Shown here: in pieces, positions 22,794-34,051 of the stretch
How the letters are laid out: each line of letters opens with the position of its first letter
How positions within the stretch are numbered: position 1 is the stretch's first letter
DNA from: Avena insularis
Lineage: Eukaryota; Streptophyta; Magnoliopsida; Poales; Poaceae
Length of the DNA: 64,000 nucleotides
NCBI GenBank assembly: GCA_023614405.1
Contig: CM042687.1
Coordinates: 241,444,677-241,508,676, forward strand
Direction of reading: 5' to 3'
Made by a program: the position numbers and the translations under genes
The notes under the pieces: model-generated
Databases searched by the model: none
The model's input: only the letters and a program-made list of their open reading frames with translations
What the model was told of the DNA's origin: nothing

Positions 22794-24798
22794 ATGGGGA
22801 AGTCTCGTGATGGAAAGTTTCCTATTTTACCATTCACTACAAGAAGAGGTACAGTCCTAAACACCTCTGTTGCTCTTGATTCACCGTCTCTTATAAGTAA
22901 GCTTGTCACACCACCACCACATACTCATGCTACACACACTGCTACTACTTCTGAGTCTGAAACTGCTTTTGATGCTCATGATGTTACTTCTACTGTGCTT
23001 GATGCGAGTGTTCATTAGGTCCTTTCCTAGATGCTACTATGGCTAGTCTAGGAAATACTGAAACTCCTAGTGAAGACACCTTACAAGTTATCTCACCTGA
23101 GTCTAGGGAGAGTTATGATATTAATGATGGTTACATTGAGTTTACTGATGAATTTGTTGAAGAGTGCTGAAACACACATGGTGCTAGTGCTATTAAGAGT
23201 CTCCTTGCTAGACGTACCATTATTCCTAAACTGTCCTCTGATCCTAAGTTTGCCACCTCTCCCGATATTAAAGATAAATATTACGATTACTCTCTTAATT
23301 TATCCTATTTGGACACTGTTGAGAAAGAACCTTTTTGTGGGACTGAAAATGAGAGTGGTGTGCCTCATATGAATGAGCTTTCTACTATGAGTGCTTTGTT
23401 CTCTGATGATTTTAAGATGCGCAAGTATTTTGTTACAAATATCTTCCCTTTTTCACTAAAAGAAGAAGCTAGGGCTTGGTTTAATAGATTACCTCCTGGT
23501 TCCATTGATAGCCCTGATTGCTTGATTGCTTCTTTCTTCCAGAAATATTTTCCTCCTAGTGCTAGACATGCTGCTTTGTAGAGACTTTTTGATTTTAAAC
23601 AGGGAGAAGAAGAGAAATTGCCTAAGTCATGGACAAGGTTCTATGCCTTGATTCATGCACATCTTGGATATCCATTGCCTAAGAATGACCTTCTTGATAT
23701 TTATTATAATGGACTAACTGATGATTCTAGGACATACCTAGATAGTTTTGCTGATTGTGTTTTCAGGAATAGAACTCCTACAGATGCTGAAGAACTAATG
23801 GCTAAAATAAGCAAGAATTATGAAGATTGGACTTCAACTGAGCTAAAAATACACTTGAGCCTATTACTCCTGAACCAGTTATGCCTGAACCAGGTCCAAT
23901 ACCGACACCAAAGAAGAGGGGAGTTATTGAATTAAATGATGAAGTGATGAAAGAAGCTAAGAAATGTCTAAAGGAGAAAGGTATTAGAGTTGAAGATGTG
24001 AAGAATCTACCTCCTATAGAAGAATTATGTAAGCCAATTTCCCACTCATCTACTATTGAGGTACACTCTCTCCACTTTAATGAAGGTGATATTCCCTATG
24101 GTAAGCCTCCTGATCAATGCTTAGAGGAACTTGACACATTTATTGTTAAACAAGGTAATTTTAATAAACAAGTTCAGAATCATTTATTGGAAAAATCTAG
24201 AGCTATCAATGAGTTGAAAGATATTGTGGAAAGAACTTCTAATGATATTAAAATGCTTTGTAAACACTTTCAAATGGTTCAAACCCAACTTGATCAACTT
24301 GCTAAGGTACAAAAAGATATGCTAGTTAATGCCTCAGGAGATAAACATGCTTATGGAATTAGAACTAGGAGTGGTATAGCTACTCAAGATCCTTTATATC
24401 CTGAAGGACACCCTAAAATAATTGAGCAGGATTCTCAACAAGGTGAAAGTAGTGGTAGTCCTTGTAAGAGAAAGAAAAATAAACATAAAATAGTTGAGGA
24501 ACCACTTGAACCTGTTGTAGATCCTAATAGTATATCTATCTCTGATGTTGAAACTGAGAGTGGTAATGATAAAGATGATGCTCCTGATAAGGAGGAAGTT
24601 GAGGAAGAACCTGAAAAGCACACTAAGAACACCAGGTACACTAAGGAAGATTTTATTGCTAATAAACACGGTAAAGAGAGAGAACCTTGGGTGCAGAAAC
24701 CTATGTCTTTTCCAGGTAAGAAACACAAGTCAAAGGAGGAAGAACACTACACCAAGTTTTGCGAGTGGATGAACCTTTATTTTTGCAAATTCCTTTGA
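22794..24798 (+). pseudogene. Element C gag, multiply frameshifted
   Basis: The first ATG after the primer site (22794) opens MGKSRDGKFPILPFTTRRG, a typical start in these elements. The frame is lost near 23018 and continues in a second frame (KEEARAWFNRLPPGSI and ASFFQKYFPPS at about 23460-23560). It meets an in-frame TAG at 23579-23581, goes on (GEEEKLPKSWTRFYALI) and shifts again near 23880. The last part (23881-24798) is acidic and coiled-coil-like (KSRAINELKDIVERTSNDI), has no clear CCHC knuckle, and ends in a charged linker. KEEA-AWF-RLPPGSI and FF-KYFP are classic retrotransposon capsid text. It would form particles if intact; it is not. Confidence 0.88.
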
Positions 24799-24843
24799 CT
24801 GATGCTATTAAATTGCCTCCTTATTCAAAGTATATGAAGGATA

Positions 24844-25461
24844 TTGTCTCTAATAAAAGGAACATTCCTAATGAGGAAATTTATACTTTGCTTGCCAATT
24901 ATTAATGGTAAGGTTCCAAAGAAACTTGGTGATCTAGGTATACCAACTATTCCTTGCTCTATTAAGAATAATTATGTTAGAACTGCTTTATGTGATTTGG
25001 GAGCTGGAGTTAGTGTTATGCCTTTTTATCTCTACAAGAGACTCCAGCTAGAAAAGTTGATACCAACTGATATATATTTGCAAATGGTTGATAAGTCAAC
25101 TACTATTCCTGTTGGTATATGTGAGGATGTTCCTATTCAAATGGCTCATAATTGCTTGGTTTTAACTGATTTTGTTGTGCTTGAAATGCCTGAAGATGAT
25201 AATATGTCTATTATTCTTGGGAGACCTTTTCTTAATACTGTAGGTGATGTCATTAATTGTAATCAAGGAAAAGTAACGTTCAATATTAATGACAAAGAGC
25301 ATACTATTTATTTCCCCAAGAAGGTTGCTAGAAGCTATTGCCTGAATTGCATTGAAAATTTTGAGAGCGTCAAGGTTGGAGAAATATATTGTCCCATTCC
25401 ACAAGAAAATTTTGAAACTATTATGATTGGGACCATTGCTATCAAGTATGAGGTAACATAA
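24844..25461 (+). pseudogene. Element C aspartic protease domain
   Basis: The catalytic motif is ALCDLGAGVSVMP (D-x-G form) at about 25000. The flap and C-terminal region follow as IILGRPFLNTVGDVINCNQG at about 25210-25260. These are the two halves of the retropepsin fold as found in Athila-type elements. A short frame change between 24740 and 24890 separates it from gag. The frame ends at TAA 25459-25461 with no RT following. It would process Gag. The domain itself is uninterrupted, but the polyprotein upstream is broken. Confidence 0.88.
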
Positions 25462-26317
25462 TCACCTTGTGGAATGCAAAGTTTTGTTTCATATAAGATT
25501 GTTTTGGTAACAAGACTTGATCAACCTTGTTAACAAAAGGATTTTAATGAACAAAGCAATGCTTTCACTGTGGTTATATTTGCTCAGTTTTACTTTTCTC
25601 CTTCCTAGTCTTTGCCTTTTTCTTTTGCTAGCTTTGGTTTTGTTAGTTGTTTGCTTGTTAGAGTGTCTTAGAACTTCTGCGGCTTGGTTTTTGGTTTGCT
25701 TTTGCTTCTTCTAAAAAAAATTGTTTCTGCGAGAAAATAAATTTTCATACCCTGAAAATTGGCCAAAAATAAAGTTTCCCAAAAAATCCCAGAAAATTCA
25801 AAATAAATTTTTCCTCGAAAAAAGGGGCAGAGGGACACCTGGAGTAACCCAGGGGGCTACCCCAGGCCACCACACCCTTGGTGGGCGCGGGCACACCCTA
25901 GGTGGCGCCTGGGTGGGGTGTGGCCCACCTAGGCCCCTCCAAGGTGCCTCCTCTCAGCCATCTTCTTTCTCTCTCCCAAAAAACACCGGAAAACTTTCTC
26001 AAGCTCGAGTCCATGTTGTTCTTGCTCGCGATTTTCGATCTCCTTGCTCAGCCCATCTTTGTTGCTGATTTTTTGGAGGGATTGCTCCTTGGTATGTGCC
26101 TCCTCCGCTTGTCCAATTAGATTTGTGATTGGTAGATTGTATCTTGAGTATTTTGATTCTATAGGTGATAGGTTGTGTGAGCTTGCATGCTTGTTCTATG
26201 CTTAGAGATTTCATTTTGATGCATGTGTAGCCCTCTAGAAAGTTCCTATAGTATCATTTATAAACTTGGAAATCACTTGGTTTGATGTTTGTCTAAAAAT
26301 TTCAGAAAAAAGAGGTC
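25462..26317 (+). other. Non-coding leader before second ORF of C, with GC-rich hairpin
   Basis: About 850 bases without a supported gene. The middle (25840-25945) is a GC-rich inverted repeat with the same look as the LTR leader hairpin: CCACACCC pairs with GGGTGTGG, and GGGCGC with GCGCC. TGGGCGCGGG and GGCGCCTGGG lie between. The sequence after it (CTCGAGTCCATG to GGTATGTGCC, 25995-26100) looks like a 5' leader and ends just before the second ORF. It could be a second promoter, or a structured leader for a separate transcript. Confidence 0.5.
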
Positions 26318-27224
26318 ATGGACAACCACCCATTTGGTGAAATATTTGAGAGTGATACACCTAGAAGGGCAAGGCCTTCAAGATCATCCTCCTAAGATAG
26401 GCCCTCATACAATGAGGATCTCATTACACCGCGATTTGGCGACGAGGGAGATGAGGGGGATGCTCACCCTTCCACCTTTCCTTGCCTAACCTTTTTGCGG
26501 GCTGCTGGGATTCTTGATGATTTTACAACCTTGGTTCGGAGGGTTGGACTAACAAGATATATGCAGGATGAGAGCGTGCAATATGCAACACTCACTAAAA
26601 CATTAGTGGAGAGCTTTTCTTTTACTAACAGCTTGTTCAAGCCAGATGTGTCTTTCAAAATTTATGGCAGGCCTTACAACATGACATTGAAGAAATTTTG
26701 TGAGGCCCTAGGACTTGGTACAGCTGGGTCGGCGAAGAAGATTTCAGCTCAACCCGCTGATTTGTTGGATCTCTACCGCGGGATAACCAATGATGATGAC
26801 CGTAGAGCTCAACGGGGAAAGATAAGAAATATTCAACTCCCAGCCATCAGCTGCTAAGGGACCCATTTATGGGGGAATTATTGATGCACATGTTGCTGCT
26901 GCCTTGGACCTTGCTGTTGACCCAAATGATACAGTTTTGGCCCCGTAGAGGCTTGATCTTGCTGCCATGAAGGCACATCACTTTGTCACTACTGGCTCTA
27001 CCCTTGAGAGCTTGGTTTATAGAATGTTGTTTATTGACGGGGAAGAGAGAGAGAGATCCCTCTCCCCCAAACCACTTTGTTCAGTATTTATCAGGGACCT
27101 TTGTCGCGCTCCAAGGACGTTATCAGGGGGGCGCGCCCTCATATGAACCCTCTGTGTGCCAGGACGAAGGGGCCTCCTCGTTGTACTATGGAGGTGCACC
27201 TTGTTGGGCACCATGGAGTTGAGC
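26318..27224 (+). pseudogene. Second ORF of element C (putative plant transposon protein)
   Basis: It starts MDNHPFGEIFESDTPRRAR at 26318, has a TAA at 26393-26395, then runs cleanly through AAGILDDFTTLVRRVGLTRY, FKIYGRPYNMTLKKFCEAL and DLLDLYRGITNDD to 26857. There the frame breaks. Text from later in the family (AAKGPIYGGIID, RLDLAAMKAHHFVTT) follows at once, so a middle block has been deleted. The tail YYGGAPCWAPWS ends at about 27224. From memory this matches a protein found downstream of pol in Triticeae Athila-like elements, of unknown function and sometimes compared with env-like third ORFs. No signal peptide or membrane segment is visible here. Confidence 0.75.
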
Positions 27225-27244
27225 CCCACTTAGGCCAAAAGCCT

Positions 27245-27259
27245 AAGCTTGGGGGGAGG
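27245..27259 (+). other. Internal polypurine-like tract of C
   Basis: AAGCTTGGGGGGAGG is the same as the terminal tract at 29388-29402 except for the last base. It stands immediately after the second ORF and before the 3' non-coding block. Confidence 0.75.
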
Positions 27260-29387
27260 TATACCGACATCACACTCATCTATATATCATGTTCGTCGGT
27301 TCTTTGTATATCCATTGTTTCGCTTTATTTTTGGTTTTTGTTTCTGCTTTCCCAAAACACAAAAATACCAAAAATATTTTCGTTGTTTCTCTTGGTTTGT
27401 TTCTTTGCTTTTTAGCTTTGGTTTGCCTTAAAGAAAAAAATCCAAAAGGATTTTGCTTTGTTTGCTTGCTTTGAAAATTTAAAAACACCAAAATATTTGT
27501 TGTTCTTCTTTGGTTTTGTGAGTTCTTTGCAGGGTTCATCCATCCTCAGTGGATTTTGGTTTCATGTTATTATTCAAGTCACGCAAGTGAAGGGCAATAA
27601 TGAAGATTAAGACAAGTTGAGGTGTGGTAAGAGGCTGGTAACAAACTCTATTTGTTTTCATTTTTGTACATATACTCATCATGGTGAGCATGCTTAGTCG
27701 GTTCATGTAAGGTGTATGTTATTGATGGATGCTTAGTACTTCTTGCTTCTGTGATTAGCTCCAGCTTGCTAATAGTTTGTAGCATGTCATATGAATGTTT
27801 GCTTGCATTGTTTTATTCATATTTTGGTATGATATTATGGTATCCTCCTCTAGAAGTTTCATGTGAATCGACTTGGCACATGCTCACGCATGCATATGAC
27901 TAAACAATAGTCAGTAAGCCTCGATGATTTATTTTGCCTCAGAGTTCTTGTATCTCTTTCATGCCATAATTAGTCATGTTTTGTTGCAAGCATGATTATG
28001 ATAGTTATTGCTCTCTCGTTTGTCACTTCCTCTCTATTGCTAGCCTTCATTTGCACTGAGTATGAGCTCTACTTGTGCTTCCAATTCCCCAAAACCAATA
28101 TTGCCAATAGTTTCCACCATACCTACCTATTAGCATCATTTGCTATTTCAGTGCATATTCAATATGCCTTGTTTTCTTCCAAATAAAATGTTTGTCTGTT
28201 TTGTTAGTAAAGCTCTCACGAACTTGATGGCACACTTTATTCCTTGCACTTAATAATCCTGAACCATTGTGACTTGTCCATGAAAGTTATATGCTTGCAA
28301 ATTATAGGCTAGGAGTTAGCAGAACCATGCTATCACGGGGAACGTTTTCAACACTTATGGATACATATCCAGTTGATACCTTGCTCTTTTGTTTGCGGAT
28401 GTCGACAGTGTGAAATAAAAGAGGAGCTTGTGAGTTCATGGAGTATATATATATGTGTTAGAGAAACGCCTGGGCCGCTATCCTAAGCCATGCCTAATCA
28501 TGGTGGAAACTTGCAGCACCACCATAATGTGAGCATTATGTGAAGCATCCTCAATAAAAAGCTATGCGCATAGTAAATAAAAAGATCGCTGAGATGCTCA
28601 TTGTCTGCTTGCCTTGTCATTTTGATCACGGGATAGCTCATGTATCGTGTGCAAGGGGTACCCCGTTGGCGGTTCTCTATGATATGCATATATGTACAAT
28701 GATAAGAACTTACAGGTAACCAAAGTTGAGTATCATACGAAGTGTCCCTTGTACTCAAGGGACATGGGATTTACAGTTTATGTCTGTCAAGCATATAACT
28801 CATATTGGACCTCACTTTCATCTTAACCATATGAAGATGCCTATGATAGGGGCAATGAGAGCTCAAAGCTAATGAGTACCTTCCTTTCAGCATTAGGAAT
28901 CCTTTCAAACTTTTCAAAACCTTTTTCACTCCCTTGTTGAGTCACCACTTATTCTATGAGCACCTTCTTGAGAGCAGTGTTGTCATTCTTGTGTTTGTCT
29001 CAAAACTTGGTTAATTATGTCATGACTTTGATGCTTGTATCTCTGACATTTTTACTTCTAGTCTTCACTTGAACTTCAGAGGTGGCTTGGCATTTATATT
29101 GTGCTCTATAGACAAAGGCAAGCGAGATACCACTCTACAATACCTTATTATGAGCATTGAATGTTGCTTATGTGTATGCTTCATGCTACTTATTATTATT
29201 GAGTTGGTTTCTCTTCATAGCTTGCAATGACTATTGAGTATACTTGGTTTCATACTTCTTATTATGAATGGTTTAAGTGTCTACTCCTGTGCTGAGAACA
29301 TATGCATCATATGAAGAAAATGTGTTCGTGAAAGTTTTTTATCGCACTTAGTTTTCAACTGAATTGCTTGAGGACAAGCAATAAGAT
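27260..29387 (+). other. 3' non-coding block of C
   Basis: About 2.1 kb with no supported gene. It contains runs of short T-rich frames (27280-27540). From roughly 27700 onward it is co-linear, in inverted orientation, with the 3' block of element D (31573-33467). For example GCCATGCCTAATCATGGTGG at 28486-28505 occurs in D on the opposite strand near 32490-32515. It ends with GCTTGAGGACAAGCAA just before the polypurine tract. Confidence 0.7.
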
Positions 29388-29402
29388 AAGCTTGGGGGGA
29401 GT
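29388..29402 (+). other. Terminal polypurine tract of C
   Basis: AAGCTTGGGGGGAGT lies directly before the 3' LTR (TGATACG at 29403). This is where plus-strand DNA synthesis would be primed. Confidence 0.93.
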
Positions 29403-30075
29403 TGATACGTCCAAAACATATCTACTTTCCCAAACACTTTTGCTATTGTTTCTCCTCTAAACTTGTGTGATTTGGTTACAACTAACACGGACTGACGCAG
29501 TTTTCAACAGAATTACCTTGGTCTAGTTTTTGTGCAGAAAATCAACTATCAGGAAAAATCCCGGAAAATATGCCAAAAATGCTATTACACCAGAAGATCC
29601 ACGGAGCCAGAAGACGAGACGGAGTGGAGGCCTAGGGGCCCACACCCCTGCCAGGGGCGGGTGGGCCTAGCCCGTGCCTAGGGTGGTGTGGACACCCTAG
29701 GCATCCCCTCGGGCTACCTCTTCGCCTATTAGTTACCTATTGACCTAAAAATTAAGGGGGGTCGTCATTTTTCCAGAAAGAGTTTCGTTGTGCCGCCACC
29801 ACGAGAAGCCGTGATTTGGATCCAGAAACTCCATTCTGGCACCCTGCCAGGATGGGGAATTTGGGGAGGATCATTGCCATCGTCATCACCAACGCCTCTC
29901 CATCAACAATCAATGTTTCCCTCATCCATGAGTGAGTAATCCCCCGTTGTAGGCTATGGGGGTGGTAGGGATTGGATGAGTTCTATCATGTAACCGAATA
30001 AGATTGTTAGGGCATGGTGCCTAGTATCTCTATTAGTGTTATTTGACTTTGTTGCAACTTATTGTGCTTAATGCT
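29403..30075 (+). repeat. 3' LTR of C, first part (up to the D insertion)
   Basis: It starts TGATACGTCC and follows the 5' LTR through the hairpin region (29630-29702). It also contains the block missing from the 5' LTR (about 29890-30075). It stops at AATGCT, where element D begins TGATGACCC at 30076. Confidence 0.93.
30071..30075. repeat. Target-site duplication ATGCT, left copy (element D insertion)
   Basis: ATGCT is repeated at 38501-38505 directly after the right edge of D. The two halves of C's LTR join cleanly once D and one copy are removed. Confidence 0.94.
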
Positions 30076-31558
30076 TGATGACCCACAAGTATAGGGGGTG
30101 TATTGTACTACTTTCAATAAATAGGAGTGTCAATCCCAACGAGGAGCAGAAGGTGTTGACTAGTGGTATGGAGCAGGAAATATCTGTAAATACTTAGCAA
30201 ACGGATTGTTGGTGGTTTTCTTTATAAATCAACAAAACAAAGTGCAAGTAATAAAGACAACGAACAACTGCAGCAAGTGGCCCAATCCTTTCTTAGCAAA
30301 GGACAAGCCGGTGGAAATACTTATAAGGACCAAACGTTCTCGAGTACACATGGGAATTCTGTCAAGTGCTTTCGCTTCAAATAGCTAAGTACTCTTCTTT
30401 GGTGTTGTAAGTGTTGTGTGGGTGAACCTGTGCTAATGTACCGACCTTACTTGTACTAATACATACTTCTGATTAAACCCCCTACAAGCATCTGCAACTA
30501 CAGGAAAGTAATTAAGATATAAACCTAACCATAGCCTTAAACTCTGAGATCCTACGCTCCCTTATGCAATGGTGTCCTAACGGGGGTTCAGGTTTCTGTC
30601 ACTCCAGCAACCCTGCAATTAGTAGCCAAATACACAATGCATTCCCCTAGGCCCATAAATGGTGAAGTATCATGTAGTCGACGTTCACATGACACCACTA
30701 GAAGAATAGCACCACAACTTAAATACTAAACCATTGAATAATAACTCAACACAAATCCACTACTAACAACATGACTTCTCCCATGTCCTCAAGAACTAAA
30801 CGAACTACTCACAAGACATCATATGGATCAAGATCAAAGATGATATGGTGATGGATAACAATCTGAACATAAACAATAATCCAATGGTTCCACTCACAAG
30901 CATCAACTACAATAGTAATCAAAACCGGGAAAGTTTCCCCTAAGAACTAATGCAAGATCCAACACGATTGTTCTGACGGAGTGGTGATGATGGTGCTGGT
31001 GGAGATGATGGTATGGATGATGATGATGATCCTGATGAAGTATAGCTTGATGATGGTGTTGATGGCGATGATCTCCCCTCTCCGGGAAGGGATTTCCCCG
31101 GCAGAAATATGTCTGCCGGAGAGCTCTTTCTCTCTGTGTGTTTTCCGCCCCGTAGAGGCGGCGGAAATCTTTCTGTGGTTGCCCCCCTGGTGTTAGAGTT
31201 CCATGAGGAAGATATAGGCGATAGGGCGGAGTCGGGAGCCGGCCAGGTGGGCCACACCTGCCCTAGGCGCGGGTCAAGGTGGGCCCATGCCTAGGGGGGT
31301 GTGGGCCCCCACAGCACGCCTTCCCTTACATCTTCCTCTATCTTGGAAAATAATTTTCCAATATTTTCTGGTATTTTCTGATCTTGAAATTGCATCAAAA
31401 CACCTCTTTTTCCATGAAACTGACTCGGTCCATCCTTCAAGAATCATCGAACATGCAAAAACAGAGGAAAAGACATAAGTAATACCTCATAATAAGACAT
31501 ATATCAATGAATAGAGGCAAATTATGATATAGAATGGTGATGCAAATTGGACGTATTA
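30076..31558 (-). repeat. 3' LTR of element D
   Basis: On the minus strand the start is TAATACGTCC (the expected TGATACGTCC with one change) and the end is GTGGGTCATCA. It aligns with 36993-38500 along its length. Many differences from that copy are CG to TG or CA changes (for example TGTATTGTACTACTTTCAAT here against TGTATCGTAGTACTTTCGAT). It holds a GC-rich inverted repeat at 31236-31310 and GAT-rich runs at 31000-31070. Confidence 0.93.
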
Positions 31559-31572
31559 ACTCCCCAAGCTTA
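31559..31572 (-). other. Terminal polypurine tract of D
   Basis: The minus strand reads TAAGCTTGGGGAGT directly before the 3' LTR. It is preceded by CGCTTGGGGACAAGCG, which parallels C's GCTTGAGGACAAGC. Confidence 0.9.
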
Positions 31573-33467
31573 GGCATTCGCTTGTCCCCAAGCGAAAACT
31601 GAGCTCAGTAAACATGTCCACAGGTTTATGGAGTGAAGTGTCGATAAAAGAATACGGACAAGAAGCATCACACTTACCATTACACAAGTCATAGAAGAAA
31701 TCAACTCACCATTATATAACTTAGCTTGCAACAAGTACAGGAGTCACAATAGAGATGCATAAAGATAAATCATAATTGGAATTGGCAAACTTTGTTCCTG
31801 GTTAGAGAACAGCTGGCAAACAGTTTCACAAAAAGCTTTTTGTAGAAGTTTTATAACAGGAGCACTCTTTGCTCAAAAGGTTTTTCAATGAAGGCTTTCA
31901 AAGTAATACTCAATATATAAGAGTATTATGCAAACAAGGAAGATAAAGAACATGATTGAATAAATCACCATATGAATGCTTGCAACACAACAACTCAAAT
32001 GCTTGCAGGAGACAGAGAGGAAGTAGGTTTACTAACTCAACTCAGAAAATAGGAGAAAGGTCCCTTCATAGAGGGCAGCAGGGATTTCAAGTCATAAAGA
32101 GCTTTCAAAAGATTATGGTACTTACTAGCTTTGAGCCCTCATTACCCCTATCATAGGCATCTTGAGATAATTAAGGTAAAAGTGCACAAAGATGGAGTAT
32201 ATGCTTGACGAAATATAAGTTGGCAATCTCATGTCCCTTGAGTACGAGGGCCGCTCCTCATGCTACTAAACTTTAGTTACCGGTAAGTTCTTGTCATTGT
32301 AAGTACATATGTATCATAAAGAACCACCAATGGGGTACCCCTTGCACATGGTACAGGAGTTATCCCATAACCAAAATGACAAGGCAAGCAGACAATGAGC
32401 ATCTCAGCGATCTTTTTATTTACTATGTGCATAGCTTTTTATTGAGGATGCTTCATAGAATGCTCACTATAGTGATGCTGCAAGTTTCCACCATGATTAG
32501 GCATGGCTTAGGCTAGCGGCCCAGGTGTTTCTCTAACACACATACATCACTCCATGTACTTACAAGTTCCCTCTTTATTTCACACCGTCGACATCCGAAA
32601 CAAAAGAGCATGATATCAGCTGTAACGTACAAGTGCGATGTTGAAAGCGTTCCCCATGATAGCACGGTTCTGCTAATCCCAACGTATAGATGCAAGCATA
32701 TACAACTTCGATGACACAATGTTTCAAGTCTATTAGGGCAAGAAAATAAGGTGTGCCATCAAGTTCGTGAGAGCTTTACTAACTAGTTTTCACATAACAA
32801 AATACTTTTTTAATTCGAAAGATAGATGAAACTTGAGAATTTGCCTGGAATAGCAATAATGCTAATAGGTAGATATGGTGGACACAAATGGCAAAGGTTT
32901 TGGTTCAAAGGGATTGGAAACATGAGAAGTATGCCTTCTCAAAACAGGTTTTTGGCTAGCAAAGCTAGGTAGCAAGCAAAAGAGTTGAAGAAAACAAGCA
33001 AACCTACAAGTGATAAAGCCAAACATGCAATCTTCCTTGAAGACACAAAAGATCTTAAATAAAGAATACTAAGCTGATGAGCCAATCAAGAAAGAAAACA
33101 AAATGATACAAAATACCTGTAAGCTTTTTCTCTTTTCCTTTCAAACCCCAAAAGTGTTGCTACTAACCAAAACTTGGTTTGCCAAAACCAATTTAGATTT
33201 ACTTGATACTCCCAAAGTGATGCCAATACTGATCAACAAGATCCATCATATAATAGAGATTGCAAACTAAAATAAGAAGTGCAAAAAGTAAAAGATGAAA
33301 CTTCTCATTAATATTCCATAAAGGCACTCACACCAAGGGATACATGGATAATCAACTGAAGGAGAGATACTTCCACATGCAAACCAACCTATAAGATAAC
33401 TTCTCTACCAAAGATATGAATCCACTAAAAAGGTAAGAGATAAAAGATAATGATGTGATACCGCGGC
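31573..33467 (-). other. 3' non-coding block of D
   Basis: About 1.9 kb without a supported gene. It is related over most of its length to C's block at about 27700-29380, which lies in the opposite orientation in this window. Shared text includes GGGGTACCCCTTGCAC-type sequence near 32333-32350 and AAGATCGCTGAGATGCTCAT near 32398-32417 (minus strand). The short frames here do not match between the two copies, so conservation is not at the protein level. Confidence 0.7.
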
Positions 33468-33481
33468 ACTCCCCCAAGCTT
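33468..33481 (-). other. Internal polypurine-like tract of D
   Basis: The minus strand reads AAGCTTGGGGGAGT. It lies about 40 bases after the end of the extra ORF and before the 3' non-coding block, the same arrangement as in C. Confidence 0.75.
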
Positions 33482-33517
33482 GGAACAAGCCAAGGGGATG
33501 CCAAACCTGATGACGAA

Positions 33518-34051
33518 TTACTCCTTCGGTGGTGGTGATATTCTCTTGATAAGCTCTTCAATAAGTTTCTTCAAATCCTCAATCTCAAAGGTCAGAGTAC
33601 GAATCAACTTTGAATTTTGCTCAATGCGGTTCATGATCATCTCAGACCGAGAGTCCCAGTCCTTACTATTCTATCCCCACTCTTCCTTCTTAGTGTGTTC
33701 CTTCCATGCATGGTTAGAACGAGGCATATCCCACATCGAGGGCAAGTTCCCTTTGGGCACATGTTGGTATTGATGCTCATGTATAAGAGTATGGAAGGGT
33801 CTCTTGGTACGTGGAGGAGATGACTGTGGATTGTAGATAAGACATGGAGGTTTCCCTCATGTAGACATCCATGATGTCCTCTTAAGCTTGATAGGTTTTG
33901 CCACCGCTCCAATGCTTGCGACGGTAGCGCGGGTTTCCGGTTGCTTGTCCTCCTCCATGTCTTCTTCATACCCCACAAAAATATCCTCCTCCTTGGGGTT
34001 GTGAGGATCATCTTCCTCGGGCTTCTTGCCTTTGTCGTTGGCGGAGACCAT
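33518..34051 (-). pseudogene. Extra ORF of element D (acidic N-terminus, coiled-coil C-terminus)
   Basis: The start at 34051 reads MVSANDKGKKPEEDDPHN, then an acidic stretch (DIFVGYEEDMEED), ending in a TGA after WMST near 33857. The same frame continues through GNLPSMWDMPRSNHAWKEH. A TAG follows, and then a heptad-like segment (SKLIRTLTFEIEDLKKLIEE) ends in TAA at 33518. With both stops read through it would be 177 codons in one frame, so the two stops look like point changes in a once-open frame. It sits at the same place as C's second ORF but shares no obvious sequence with it. I do not recognise the function. Confidence 0.65.

Noticed and set aside
22282..22860. Cys/Leu-rich frames across the end of C's 5' LTR
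   Set aside because: They run across the LTR edge and the primer site and have no motif in common with known element proteins.
24394..24728. Antisense frames of about 100 codons across gag of element C
   Set aside because: They are mirrors of the gag coding strand with no motif of their own.
27276..27539. Overlapping Phe/Leu-rich frames on both strands at 27.3-27.5 kb, possible membrane protein
   Set aside because: The region is T-rich non-coding DNA of element C; the hydrophobic look comes from TTT and CTT runs.
30940..31294. GAT-repeat and Ser-rich frames near 31 kb and again at 37.9-38.2 kb
   Set aside because: They are the same part of D's two LTRs; low-complexity sequence, not a gene.
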